Of a DNA stretch of 64,000 nucleotides, positions 34,733-43,231 are shown in pieces. This DNA is from Planctomycetota bacterium. GTDB taxonomy: Bacteria; Planctomycetota; UBA1135; GCA-002686595. The notes under the pieces are model-generated. The model saw only the letters and a program-made list of their open reading frames with translations. It ran no database searches and was not told the origin of the DNA. The first letter of the stretch is position 1. The number at the start of each line of letters is the position of its first letter. The DNA lies in contig JAKLKU010000023.1 in the NCBI GenBank assembly GCA_023150475.1, positions 1 to 64,000 of the forward strand. The letters are read 5' to 3'. The translations under genes and the position numbers were made by a program.

Positions 34733-36549
34733 ACCCAAGCGCGCACGCGGCCGTCGCGTGCGTCGAGCAGTTCGCCGATCGTCGTCGCGGCGTGGATCAG
34801 TCCGACGTGCGTGTAGGCCTGCGGGAAGTTGCCGAGCAACGCGCCGGTCCGGGGCTCGACGTCTTCCGAGAAGAGCCCGACCGGGTTCGCGCGCGCGGCG
34901 GTGCGCTCGAAGACCTCGATCGCACGGTCGAGTTCGCCCATCAGCGCGAGCGCTTCGGCCCACCAGAACGAGCACATCGTGAACGCGCTCTCGGTCTCGC
35001 CGAAGTCGTCGGGGTTGCGATAGCGCAGCATCGCGCCGTTCTCGACGAGCAAGCGCTCGTACGCGCGCACCGTCGAGACGAACCGCGGGTCCTTGGCGTC
35101 CAGGAGGCCGATGCTCGGCAAGAGCAGGTTCGACGCGTCGGGGAACTGGCCGTCGAGCGCTTGCGTGAAGTAGCCGAGCTCGCGATTGAAGCCGCGTTCG
35201 AGCACGCGCGCCCGCAGAGCTTCCGCCGCTTGGCCCCAGGTCCGGGCCTTGGCCTCGAGTCCGAAGCGCCGCGCGACGAGCTCGCCGCGGTGCGCGGCGA
35301 CCCAGCACATCGCTTGGCTCAGCGTGTACTGCTTGAAGATCGTGCGGAACTCCCAGATGCCGGTGTCCGGCGACTCCGCGGCAGCGATCGCACGTTCGAC
35401 GAGCCCGTCGACGAGCCGCAGCCAGCTCTCCGGGTGCTCGACGACGACCCGCGGGTCGTTGAGCAGGGTCTCGAGGCACAACACGACTTCGCCCATCAGG
35501 TCGTGTTGCTCTTGGCGACACGCCGCATTGCCGATGCGCACGTGACCGTTGCCGCCGAAGCCCGCGAGGTGGGGGAGGAACTCCTCGGGCAATTCGCGCT
35601 CGCCGCCGATGCCGTACACCGGTTGCAGCGGGCCGCTGTCGACGATGCTGCGCAAGTAGTGGACGAAACGTTCGCCTTCGTTGACGTGGCTGAGTCGCCG
35701 CAGCGCTTCGACGACGAAGGCGGAGTCGCGCAACCAACAGTAGCGGTAGTCCCACGTGCGCTCGGTCTGCATCGCTTCGGGAATGCTGGTGGTCGCGGAC
35801 GCGATGATCGCGCCGGTGTCGAGCGAAGCGTGCAACACGAGGCACAGCGCCGAACGCAGGACGAGTTGCGGCGCGAAGTGCGGCAGCGCGCACGTCTTCG
35901 ACCAGAGGCGCCACCCGCGCACCGTGCGCTCGAGGTCGTGTTCGATCGCCGCCAGGTTCGGCCGTTCGTCGCGCGCGCCGTGGCGCAGCACGAACCACGT
36001 CGGTCCGGTCAGCGGGAACTGCCGTTTGCCGAGCAACCAGGCGATCGGGAGGTTCGTGACGAGTTGCAACGGCGTCGCACCGCCGAGCACGCGGACTCCG
36101 CGGTCCTCTTCGACGAACTGCACGGGCCGACGAGCCCAGTCGGGGCGCGGATCGAAGTCGATCGCGATCCGCGGCTCGCCCGACAGCGGCCGCAACAACC
36201 GCACGATCTCGAGCGGCGCGTGGCAACCGAAACCTTCCGGGATGCGCGGTGCGAAGTCGAGCACTTCGAACGTGCCGCCGTCGGCGACGAAGACCGTGCG
36301 CGCGACGTTCGTGTTCGGCACGTAGGCGAGCTCTCCGGCCGGCTCCTCGCCGTCGACCAGCAGTCGGAACGCGCCGCCCTTCTGCTCGTCGAGCAGCCGC
36401 GCGAACACCGACGGCGAATCGAATCGCGGCAGGCAGAGCCAGTCGATCGAGCCGCGCGGCGAGACCAGCGCGAGCACCCGGCCGTTGCCGATCGCGGCGT
36501 GGTCGAGCGGGGGGATCGGACGAGGGTCTCCGGTGCGCTGCGGGCTCAT
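34729..36549 (-). CDS. GH15-family glucoamylase/trehalase-like hydrolase
   Basis: 606 residues. The N-terminal beta-sandwich begins AAIGNGRVLALVSPRGSIDW, LCLPRFDSPSVFA. The (alpha/alpha)6 barrel has TWDYRYCWLRDSAFVVEALR, PDTGIWEFRTIFKQYTLSQA (the Glu in GIWE is the expected general acid) and FGETESAFTMCSFWWAEALA (general base region). No signal peptide, so likely cytoplasmic, releasing glucose from alpha-glucan or splitting trehalose; the two cannot be told apart here. It is the last gene of the MoxR operon, 42 bp after DUF58, and functionally matches the nearby glycogen operon. Its stop shares CTAG with the convergent vWA gene. Confidence 0.9.
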   Translation of the reverse strand: MSPQRTGDPRPIPPLDHAAIGNGRVLALVSPRGSIDWLCLPRFDSPSVFARLLDEQKGGAFRLLVDGEEPAGELAYVPNTNVARTVFVADGGTFEVLDFAPRIPEGFGCHAPLEIVRLLRPLSGEPRIAIDFDPRPDWARRPVQFVEEDRGVRVLGGATPLQLVTNLPIAWLLGKRQFPLTGPTWFVLRHGARDERPNLAAIEHDLERTVRGWRLWSKTCALPHFAPQLVLRSALCLVLHASLDTGAIIASATTSIPEAMQTERTWDYRYCWLRDSAFVVEALRRLSHVNEGERFVHYLRSIVDSGPLQPVYGIGGERELPEEFLPHLAGFGGNGHVRIGNAACRQEQHDLMGEVVLCLETLLNDPRVVVEHPESWLRLVDGLVERAIAAAESPDTGIWEFRTIFKQYTLSQAMCWVAAHRGELVARRFGLEAKARTWGQAAEALRARVLERGFNRELGYFTQALDGQFPDASNLLLPSIGLLDAKDPRFVSTVRAYERLLVENGAMLRYRNPDDFGETESAFTMCSFWWAEALALMGELDRAIEVFERTAARANPVGLFSEDVEPRTGALLGNFPQAYTHVGLIHAATTIGELLDARDGRVRAWV

Positions 36550-36591
36550 GGCGCCGGAACCTAGGCCGCCTCCGCGCGCCGTGCCAGAGGG

Positions 36592-37440
36592 TCAACTCGC
36601 TGCGAGAACGCTCGCCGGCACGAAATCACGATCGACCTGGAGCTCGAGCGGCTCGCTCGCGTCGAGCGAGAAGAACCGGCCGTTCGCGCGCCGCGTTTCG
36701 GTCTCGAGCCCGTCGACCAGGGCCTTCAGGCGCGCCCGATACGCGTCGACGGTCGCTTCGTCGAGCCAGGCGTCGAGGCTCGTGTCGTCCTCGGCGTCGA
36801 CGAGGCGCAGTGCGGAACCGATCGGAGGCGCACGATCGAAGCTCGACAGCACCTGCACGAGGACCAGGCCGCCGGCGCGAGCCGCGAGCGGCCGCACGAG
36901 CTCGCGTGCATCGTGCGGCGCGAGGAAGTCCGAGATCACGACGCGCAGACCACCGGGCGTGAAGAGCGTCGCAGCGTCGTGCAACGCGCTGCCGAGCGGC
37001 GCGCGCGCCACGAATTCGGCCTCGCGGCCTCGCAGACTCTCGAGTTCGATCCGTTCCGGCCGGTCGCCGGCGAACGTGACCCGCACTTCGGAGCTCGCGC
37101 GTTCCGCCGCGCGGGCGAAGAGCCACGCGACGTCGAGCGCACGTTGCGCCTTCTCCGTGTCGCTCGCGAGCGACGCGGAGACGTCGAGCACGAGCTCGAG
37201 CCGCGGCAGCAGTTCCTCGCGGTAGACCCGCACGAGCGTCTGGTCGCTGCGCGCCATCGCGCGCCAATCGAGGTGCCTGACGTCGTCGCCGGGCGCGTAC
37301 GCGCGGCGGTCGTGGAACTCGAGGCTCGAGCCGGTGCCGCGACCGAGCAAGTCGCCGGCGAGCCCGCGGCGCGGCACTTCGAAGAGCGCGAGGCGAAAGC
37401 GCTCGGCGAGCCGCTCGGACTCAGCGCTCGGTCGCGGCAT
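36592..37440 (-). CDS. DUF58-domain protein
   Basis: 282 residues. SLEFHDRRAYAPGDDVRHLD, then WRAMARSDQTLVRVYREE, is the DUF58 signature, followed by a degenerate vWA-like fold (LELVLDVSASLAS). DUF58 proteins accompany MoxR ATPases; their molecular role is not settled. I chose the ATG at 37440 (MPRPSAESERLAERFRLA); an upstream in-frame start would lie deeper inside the permease gene. It overlaps the permease end by 20 bp, so translation is probably coupled. Cytoplasmic, no membrane helix. Confidence 0.88.
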   Translation of the reverse strand: MPRPSAESERLAERFRLALFEVPRRGLAGDLLGRGTGSSLEFHDRRAYAPGDDVRHLDWRAMARSDQTLVRVYREELLPRLELVLDVSASLASDTEKAQRALDVAWLFARAAERASSEVRVTFAGDRPERIELESLRGREAEFVARAPLGSALHDAATLFTPGGLRVVISDFLAPHDARELVRPLAARAGGLVLVQVLSSFDRAPPIGSALRLVDAEDDTSLDAWLDEATVDAYRARLKALVDGLETETRRANGRFFSLDASEPLELQVDRDFVPASVLAAS

Positions 37441-39037
37441 CGCTCGCTCCGCCCGCACCGAGTTCGGCGCTGGGCCCGGCGCTGGGCTCCGCATCGCGCG
37501 CGGCGTGCCGCGCTTCGCGTTCGCGCCGCGCCTGGGCGCAGCGCTGTGTCTCGGCCACTGCTCGGGCGACGCGCTTCGTGTTGGCGATCAACGCGAAGAG
37601 CACCGTGGCGCCGAGCACGACGAGGCCGCCCGTCGCGTCCTCCCAACGTTGGCTCGCGACACACGCGAGCACGTAGACCGGGTTGAACGGGTGCTCGAAA
37701 CGCATCCAGTCCCCATGGTCGGCGACGAAGCCGACCAGCGCCGGCAGGAACGCCGCGAGGCCGACGCCGAGCGGGATCAACACGCGCACTGCGGTGCGGC
37801 CGCGCAACGAGCGGATGCCGAACGCCGCGATGCCGGACGGCAACCCGAAGATCGCGAACGCGTAGAGCTGGAACACCGCGACGAAGGCGACGACCTCCGG
37901 ATCGCCGAGCGGCAGCGCGAGCGCCGCAGTGACGAGCACGGCGAGGACTCCGTGCACCACGATCAGCGCGACGCCGCGCGCGCCGCCCGGCAGCCACGGC
38001 AGCGCGAGCAACGCGAGTCCGGTCGAGCGTGGGACCTGTTGCGCGACGCGCCGGCCGAAGGGCTCCGCTTCGGTGACGAAGAAGAGATAGGCGGCGCTCG
38101 ACGCGACGATCCCGATCGAGGTCAAGGCCGCGAGCCACTCGGCATCGCCTCGGAACAGGAAGCCGTAGACGTAGACGGACCAACCGAGCGTCACCAGCGT
38201 GATCGTGCTCGTCAGGATGCGCAACAGCGTCGAGCGGTTCTCTTCCTCGTGCGCGAGCCGCGCGCAACCGATGGCGCACGCGAAGAGCGAGACGAGCGGC
38301 AGAGCGGTCGCGAAGAATGCGAGACCGAGCAGGAAGTCGGGGTCGCGCAACACGCTCGATTCCTGGACCAGCAGCGTGCCGAAGCCGATCGCGCCGAAGG
38401 ACATCGGGAGCAGCGCGCCCGCGAGCAGCATGGCGAGGCCCGCGCGCACGATCTTCGTCTTGCCGAGCGTCGAGAACGCCACCGCGACGAACGACAGCGT
38501 GATCGACGCGAGGAGCGAGAGCCCGATCAGGACGGCGATCGCCAGGATGTCGACGCCGCCCATCAGGAACGTCGAGACGAGGAACGGCGTGAACGCGGAG
38601 TAATAGAGGAGGCCCTGCACCGTCGCGGCGAGCACCTTGCCGAGCACCATCTGCCGCGGTCGCAGGTCGGAGATGACGAGCAAGTCGTACGTGTTCTCTT
38701 CCCATTCGGCGCCCATCGACTGGAACGCCCAGAACGGCACGAACGTGTGCACCGCGAACGACAGCACGCCGAAGGTGGCCGTGAAGAAGTTCGGACCGAG
38801 TTCGTCGACGTCGCCGTTGACGTTGGCGATGAAGATCATGAACACGCCGATGCCGGTCGCGAGCACGACGGTCAACCAGAACAGGTTGCGGAAGTAGCGC
38901 CCGCGCAGCGCCTGGCGCACTTCCTTCACCAGGATCGGGTTCAGCCGATCGTCGGCGCGGGCGAGCCAACGCGCGAAGCCGCTCTCCGCGTTCGCGGTCT
39001 CTTTGCCGGCCAGGGCCTGGGCTTCGGCGGGGCTCAT
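37421..39037 (-). CDS. ABC-2-type transporter permease
   Basis: 538 residues with about ten to twelve membrane helices. After a soluble start, NPILVKEVRQALRGRYF leads into the first helix (NLFWLTVVLATGIGVFMIFI). EWEENTYDLLVISDLRPRQM is the amphipathic coupling segment seen in this planctomycete permease group. A charged C-terminal tail (QARREREARHAARDAEPS) overlaps DUF58. It should form the membrane part of an exporter with the ATPase encoded just upstream (ATGA overlap, 39034-39037). The substrate is unknown; such pairs sit in MoxR clusters and resemble gliding/NosY-type ABC-2 systems. Confidence 0.88.
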   Translation of the reverse strand: MSPAEAQALAGKETANAESGFARWLARADDRLNPILVKEVRQALRGRYFRNLFWLTVVLATGIGVFMIFIANVNGDVDELGPNFFTATFGVLSFAVHTFVPFWAFQSMGAEWEENTYDLLVISDLRPRQMVLGKVLAATVQGLLYYSAFTPFLVSTFLMGGVDILAIAVLIGLSLLASITLSFVAVAFSTLGKTKIVRAGLAMLLAGALLPMSFGAIGFGTLLVQESSVLRDPDFLLGLAFFATALPLVSLFACAIGCARLAHEEENRSTLLRILTSTITLVTLGWSVYVYGFLFRGDAEWLAALTSIGIVASSAAYLFFVTEAEPFGRRVAQQVPRSTGLALLALPWLPGGARGVALIVVHGVLAVLVTAALALPLGDPEVVAFVAVFQLYAFAIFGLPSGIAAFGIRSLRGRTAVRVLIPLGVGLAAFLPALVGFVADHGDWMRFEHPFNPVYVLACVASQRWEDATGGLVVLGATVLFALIANTKRVARAVAETQRCAQARREREARHAARDAEPSAGPSAELGAGGASDAATER

Positions 39038-39966
39038 TGCAGCTTGCCCTCGGTCAACGACATGAAGATGTCCTCGAGCTTCACTTCGCCGCCGGCGAAC
39101 TCGACGGGCTGCAGCCCGCGCTGCACGAGCCGGGCGAGCATGCGCGCGCGCGCCTCGTCGTCGCCGGTGTAGTCGAACCCGAACCCGCCGCGCTCGGCGC
39201 GCACGTTCGACACGTCGGGCTCCTCGAGCAGCGCCTTTTCGAGCGCGTCGGGCGCGCACAGCGCGCGCACCCAGATCGTGTGGTGCGGTTGGAGTCGTTT
39301 CTGGATCGCGTCGACGCGGCCTTGCGCGAGCAGTTTGCCGCTCTCGATCACGGCGACGCCGTCGCACATCTCCGCGAGCTCCGACAGGATGTGCGACGAG
39401 ATCAGGAGCGCCTTGTTCATCGCCGCGAGCGCCTTGACGAGCTCGCGCAACTCGATGCGCGCCCGCGGATCGAGTCCGGCGGCGGGTTCGTCGAGGATCA
39501 ACACGCTCGGGTCGTGCAGCATCGTCTTGGCGAGGCAGAGCCGCTGCTTCATGCCCTTCGAGAGCGTGTGGATCAGCTTGTGATCGAGCTCCGCGAGCGA
39601 CGTGAACGCGAGCACTTGGTCGACGGTCGCCTTGCGCGCCTTGCCGGCGAGTCCGTACGCCCGAGCGTAGAAGTCGAGGTACTCGCGAATCGTCGTCTGC
39701 GGGTACGCGCCGTAGGTGTCGGGCATGAAGCCGAGTTTCTTGCGCGCCCGCCGCGGGTCGTCGAGCACCGACACACCGTCGACGAACACGTCGCCGCGGT
39801 CGGGGAGTTCGAGCGTCGCGCAGATGCGCATCGTCGTCGTCTTGCCGGCGCCGTTCGGGCCGATGAAGCCGTAGATCGCGCCGTGTTCGACGGTGAACGA
39901 CACTTCGTCGACCGCCTTCAGCGTGCGGAACGCTTTCGTGATGCCGCGGACTTCGAGGGCGGTCAT
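39034..39966 (-). CDS. ABC transporter ATP-binding protein
   Basis: 310 residues. Walker A GPNGAGKTTT, Q-loop region GFMPDTYGAYPQTTIREYLD, signature HTLSKGMKQRLCLAKT, Walker B VLILDEPAAGLDP and switch His (LLISSHILSELAEMCD) are all present, so it should be an active ATPase. The C-terminal extension after ~residue 215 resembles the regulatory tail of ABC-2 ATPases. It is coupled by 4-base overlaps to the membrane protein upstream (39963-39966) and the permease downstream. Confidence 0.95.
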   Translation of the reverse strand: MTALEVRGITKAFRTLKAVDEVSFTVEHGAIYGFIGPNGAGKTTTMRICATLELPDRGDVFVDGVSVLDDPRRARKKLGFMPDTYGAYPQTTIREYLDFYARAYGLAGKARKATVDQVLAFTSLAELDHKLIHTLSKGMKQRLCLAKTMLHDPSVLILDEPAAGLDPRARIELRELVKALAAMNKALLISSHILSELAEMCDGVAVIESGKLLAQGRVDAIQKRLQPHHTIWVRALCAPDALEKALLEEPDVSNVRAERGGFGFDYTGDDEARARMLARLVQRGLQPVEFAGGEVKLEDIFMSLTEGKLQ

Positions 39967-41861
39967 CGCCACGCCTCCGTGTCGAGCGCGAGGATGCCGA
40001 AGAGCCGATGGAGCGACACGGATTCCGTGCCCGTGATGCCGCAATCGTCGTCGAACGGCGAGCGTTCGAGCCGAGCGACGTACGTCGCCGGCGGAAAGTC
40101 GGCGACTTCCGGCGTGAGCTCCGCCACGCCGAGGTCGTTCGCGCGCTGCGCGCCGTCTCCTTCCGCGAGCGGTTCGAGCGTCCCACGTGCGTTCTCGCCG
40201 AGCGGCGCGCCGAGCGTCCAGTAGCCGCCGGATGCGTCGCGCACGAGCAGCTCCTCGACCGTCGTGCCGAGCCCATTGGTCGCGACGAGCGCGCCGCCTT
40301 CGCGCGCGAACTCCAGCCGACCGCGCGCAGCGCGTTCGGTCAGCGTCTGGTGCAGGAACGGCGTCCGCGCCGGCAGGTAGCCGCCGGAGAGCACCGGACC
40401 CGGATCGAACTCGACGCGGTACTTCTGCCCGTCGTACGCCGGATCGTTCCACGAACCGTTCGGCGAGTAACGCGCGATGCCGTACGCCGCCGCACCGGCG
40501 CCGGGTTCGAGGCCTCGCGCCGGCGCGAGCCCGGCGAAGACCATGCGCAGCTCGCTCGACGCGGAACGATGTTCACGTTGGTCGAGCACGGTCCACGTGT
40601 GCGACGCGAGCTTCACGCCGAGTCCTTGCGCGAGCACGCCGAAGCCGAACAGCGCGACCGCGGCTCCGAGCGCGATCACCGGAATCGTCACGAGCAGCAC
40701 CACGGGGCGCTTGAAGCGCTTGACGACGATGAAGTTGACCGGTCCGATCACGATCGCGAACAGTACGAGCAGCAGCGCGAACGCCTTGTACGGCAGCGCG
40801 AACAGGTCGGGCAGGATCGGCCTTTCGTGCGTGTAGCGCGAGTTGCCGGTCTCGTGCACGACGCCCTGGCGGGTGTCCGCGGCCCAACGCAGCGCTTCGC
40901 GTTGCGGATCGGTCGAGAACGGCGCTGCGTCGTCGACGAACAACGTGCCGAGCCCCGCGCGCTGGCCTTGCGTCCTGGCGGTCCGCGCGAGCGCGAAGCG
41001 CGGCTCGAGCCACGGCGCGAACTCGGCGCTCGTCCGTGCGAGTTCGGTCGCTCTCGGTCCGAACACGGCGACCGTGCCGCCGAGACGCATCCACGAAGCG
41101 AGCGCGGCGAGCTTGCGCGGCTCCGGCAGTCCGCTGCGTGCGTCGATCACGACCGCGTCGACGCTCGAGTAGGACTCCGGGCGCGAGGGCAGGTGCTCGA
41201 AACGCACGTGGTGCACGCGCAGGTTGTCGGGCGTCGACAGCAACGCGCCGGCCGAGGTCGGAGCCGGCGGCGGAACGACCGAGAGGTGGCCGAGGGCCCC
41301 GGGGGCTTGGACGGTGTTGCCCACCACGACCGAAGTGCTGAGCTCGCTCGTCCAACGTTCGGTGGCGCCGGCCTCGGGCTCGCCTGCGGAGAGGTAGAGC
41401 ACCGAACGCGCGTTGGCGAGCCCGAGGTCCGACGCGCCGAAGTTGCCGGGGACCCAGAACGTCTGGCCGTCGAGCTCCAAGCGCACGTTGAACTGGTTCT
41501 GCACGTTCGCGAACGCCGGCAGCAGGAGCTCGGCAGAACTCGTTTCGCCTGCCGGCACGTCGAAGCTCGCGTTCACTTCGCGGTCGACGCCCCACGAACT
41601 CGCGCGGAAGCCGACGGTGCGGTGCCGGTCGCCGGCGTTGCGCACGTCCACGAAGCAGGGGATCCAGCCCTTGTGCACTCGCGCGGGCCAATAGGTCGCC
41701 ACGCGGACGGTGACGCCCGACGTGTCGAGTGGCACCTCTTTCTCCTCGAAGGCGATCGTCGTGGCGGGCGTCGCGGGCAGCGCGAGCGGCGCCGGCGCGG
41801 CGGCGAGCGGCGCCGCGAGGCCGACGAAGATCGCGCAGACGAATCCGAGCTCAGCGCGCAT
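39963..41861 (-). CDS. Membrane protein of the MoxR/ABC cluster, unknown family
   Basis: 632 residues. A signal peptide (GFVCAIFVGLAAPLAAAPAP) precedes a large beta-rich exported domain (about 40-350), with a Rossmann-like stretch (VDAVVIDARSGLPEPRKLAA, LASWMRLGGTVAVFGP) that resembles the GATase/DUF4350-like parts of envelope proteins. Two membrane helices follow (FALLLVLFAIVIGPVNFIVV; LLVTIPVIALGAAVALFGFG, about 365-420), then a C-terminal beta domain. Position between MoxR and the ABC transporter, with overlaps of 11 and 4 bp, suggests it is part of the same complex. I cannot name a function. Confidence 0.75.
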   Translation of the reverse strand: MRAELGFVCAIFVGLAAPLAAAPAPLALPATPATTIAFEEKEVPLDTSGVTVRVATYWPARVHKGWIPCFVDVRNAGDRHRTVGFRASSWGVDREVNASFDVPAGETSSAELLLPAFANVQNQFNVRLELDGQTFWVPGNFGASDLGLANARSVLYLSAGEPEAGATERWTSELSTSVVVGNTVQAPGALGHLSVVPPPAPTSAGALLSTPDNLRVHHVRFEHLPSRPESYSSVDAVVIDARSGLPEPRKLAALASWMRLGGTVAVFGPRATELARTSAEFAPWLEPRFALARTARTQGQRAGLGTLFVDDAAPFSTDPQREALRWAADTRQGVVHETGNSRYTHERPILPDLFALPYKAFALLLVLFAIVIGPVNFIVVKRFKRPVVLLVTIPVIALGAAVALFGFGVLAQGLGVKLASHTWTVLDQREHRSASSELRMVFAGLAPARGLEPGAGAAAYGIARYSPNGSWNDPAYDGQKYRVEFDPGPVLSGGYLPARTPFLHQTLTERAARGRLEFAREGGALVATNGLGTTVEELLVRDASGGYWTLGAPLGENARGTLEPLAEGDGAQRANDLGVAELTPEVADFPPATYVARLERSPFDDDCGITGTESVSLHRLFGILALDTEAWR

Positions 41862-42888
41862 CTCGCAGCGCCTTCGGCAAGGCCTCTTCGAGCTCGCCGA
41901 CCTCCGCGAGCACGGCGTCGATCACTTGCACGCCACGCACGCCCTCGAGTCGCGCGCGGTAGTCGAGCACGAGGCGGTGCGCGACGGCGCTCGTCGCGAC
42001 CGCGCGCACGTCGTCGAAGCCGACGTTCGGCTTGCCGGAGGTCAACGCGTGCGCGCGCGACGCCTCGGCGAGCGCGATCGCGGCGCGCGGGCTCGCTCCG
42101 TGGCGCACGAAGTCTTTGACTAGCTTCGGTGCGGACGCGGCGTTCGGATGCGTCGCTTCGACGAGCCTTGCGATCCACGCCGCGACCGCCGGCGGCAGGA
42201 ACACGGCGTCGACGGCCGCGAACAGGGCGCGCAGCTCTTCGAGCGAAAGGGCGCGCGTGTGTTCGGGCGGCCGGCCCGCGCGGCGCTCGGTGATGATCGC
42301 CGTGAGCGTCGCACGATCGACCGGTGGCACGTCGAGCTTGAAGAGGAAGCGGTCGAGCTGCGCTTCGGGCAACGGATAGGTGCCTTCGAGCTCGATCGGG
42401 TTCTGCGTCGCGAGCACGTAGAACGGCTCCGGCAAGACGTGCGTCTCGCCGAGCACCGTGACGCGCCTTTCGGCCATCGCTTCGAGCAACGCGGACTGCG
42501 TCTTCGGGCTCGCGCGGTTGATCTCGTCGGCGAGGATCACGTGGCTGAACACGGGCCCCGGGTGGAACACGAGGCCGCGCTTGCCGCGCTCGTCCTCTTC
42601 GAGGATCGGGCCGCCGGTGATGTCGCCGGGCAGCAGGTCGGGCGTGAACTGCAGGCGCTTGAACGAGAGACCGAGCAGCGCGGCGAGCGCCTTGACGAGC
42701 TCCGTCTTGCCGAGTCCCGGCAGACCTTCGAGCAACACGTGGCCGCGCGCGAGGCAGCCGACCAGCACGAGGCGCGTCAGGCGCTGCTGGCCGATCAACG
42801 TGCGGTCGAGACCTTCGAGGATCCGGGTCGCTCGCGCACGGGCCTGTTCGACGTCGGTGGGCGAGAGCAGGGAAGTCGCTTGGCTCAT
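41851..42888 (-). CDS. MoxR-family AAA+ ATPase
   Basis: 345 residues. Walker A is in LLEGLPGLGKTELVKALA, Walker B in HVILADEINRASPKTQSALL, sensor 1 in VLATQNPIELEGTYPLPEAQ, and the arginine-finger region is LDRFLFKLDV; the C-terminal lid ends in LDYRARLEGVRG. MoxR ATPases are chaperone-like and act with vWA and DUF58 partners, both present here. The ATG lies 1 bp after the small upstream frame's stop and the stop overlaps the next gene by 11 bp, so it is mid-operon. Confidence 0.95.
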   Translation of the reverse strand: MSQATSLLSPTDVEQARARATRILEGLDRTLIGQQRLTRLVLVGCLARGHVLLEGLPGLGKTELVKALAALLGLSFKRLQFTPDLLPGDITGGPILEEDERGKRGLVFHPGPVFSHVILADEINRASPKTQSALLEAMAERRVTVLGETHVLPEPFYVLATQNPIELEGTYPLPEAQLDRFLFKLDVPPVDRATLTAIITERRAGRPPEHTRALSLEELRALFAAVDAVFLPPAVAAWIARLVEATHPNAASAPKLVKDFVRHGASPRAAIALAEASRAHALTSGKPNVGFDDVRAVATSAVAHRLVLDYRARLEGVRGVQVIDAVLAEVGELEEALPKALRDAR

Positions 42889-42889
42889 G

Positions 42890-43174
42890 TCACTCGGATT
42901 TCGGCCTGGAGAAGAAGCGTTGCACGGCGTCGCGGTGGTGCGGCGCGAGCCGCCGGCGCCACACGCCTTGTCCGCTCGCGCCCGAGACCGGCGCGGAACC
43001 CGCGCTCTCGGCTTCGGCCTCGCCGGTCGGCGCACCGGCGGCGACGCCGAGCACCGCCGTGCTCTCGGGGTCGAGCATCCTCGCGGGATCGAGCGCCTGC
43101 GCTTCGAAGTCGTCGCTCTTGCCGGGCGCTTCTTCGCCCCACGTGAGCTCCGCGTCGCCGCGTCCGCGGTTCAC
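42890..43174 (-). CDS. Probable C-terminal part of a coiled-coil membrane protein, split off by an in-frame TGA
   Basis: A 94-residue frame starting GTG (VNRGRGDAELTWGEEAPG) and ending RRRLAPHHRDAVQRFFSRPK. It is in exactly the same reading frame as the upstream gene (43232-44272), and the 19 codons between that TGA and this GTG are open and Gly/Arg-rich. The Gly-rich RGRGDAELTW segment and the final PxHRxxVxRFF motif look, from memory of planctomycete MoxR clusters, like the C-terminus of one longer protein. It may be translated separately, reached by recoding, or be a pseudogene fragment. Its stop is 1 bp from the MoxR ATG. Confidence 0.55.
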   Translation of the reverse strand: MNRGRGDAELTWGEEAPGKSDDFEAQALDPARMLDPESTAVLGVAAGAPTGEAEAESAGSAPVSGASGQGVWRRRLAPHHRDAVQRFFSRPKSE

Positions 43175-43202
43175 TCCGCCGCGACCCGGCGCGTTCGTCA
43201 GC

Positions 43203-43221
43203 GACGCGCCCCCGGCGCGTC
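43203..43221 (-). promoter_or_regulatory. Hairpin 10 nt after the in-frame TGA
   Basis: Read on the minus strand, 8-bp arms GACGCGCC/GGCGCGTC close a GGG loop. The stem begins 10 nt after the TGA and the loop 18 nt after it, a geometry compatible with bacterial SECIS elements but also with a chance GC hairpin or attenuator. Confidence 0.3.
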
Positions 43222-43231
43222 CCGAACCCCT

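Noticed and set aside
34735-36564. A long plus-strand open frame opposite GH15
   Set aside because: Its translation is a low-complexity shadow of the GH15 gene, which has complete catalytic motifs on the minus strand.
29958-42888. A MoxR-vWA anti-phage (ternary conflict) system
   Set aside because: The partners (DUF58, BatA-like, ABC exporter) are the ordinary envelope set; no nuclease, protease effector or other defence gene is present.
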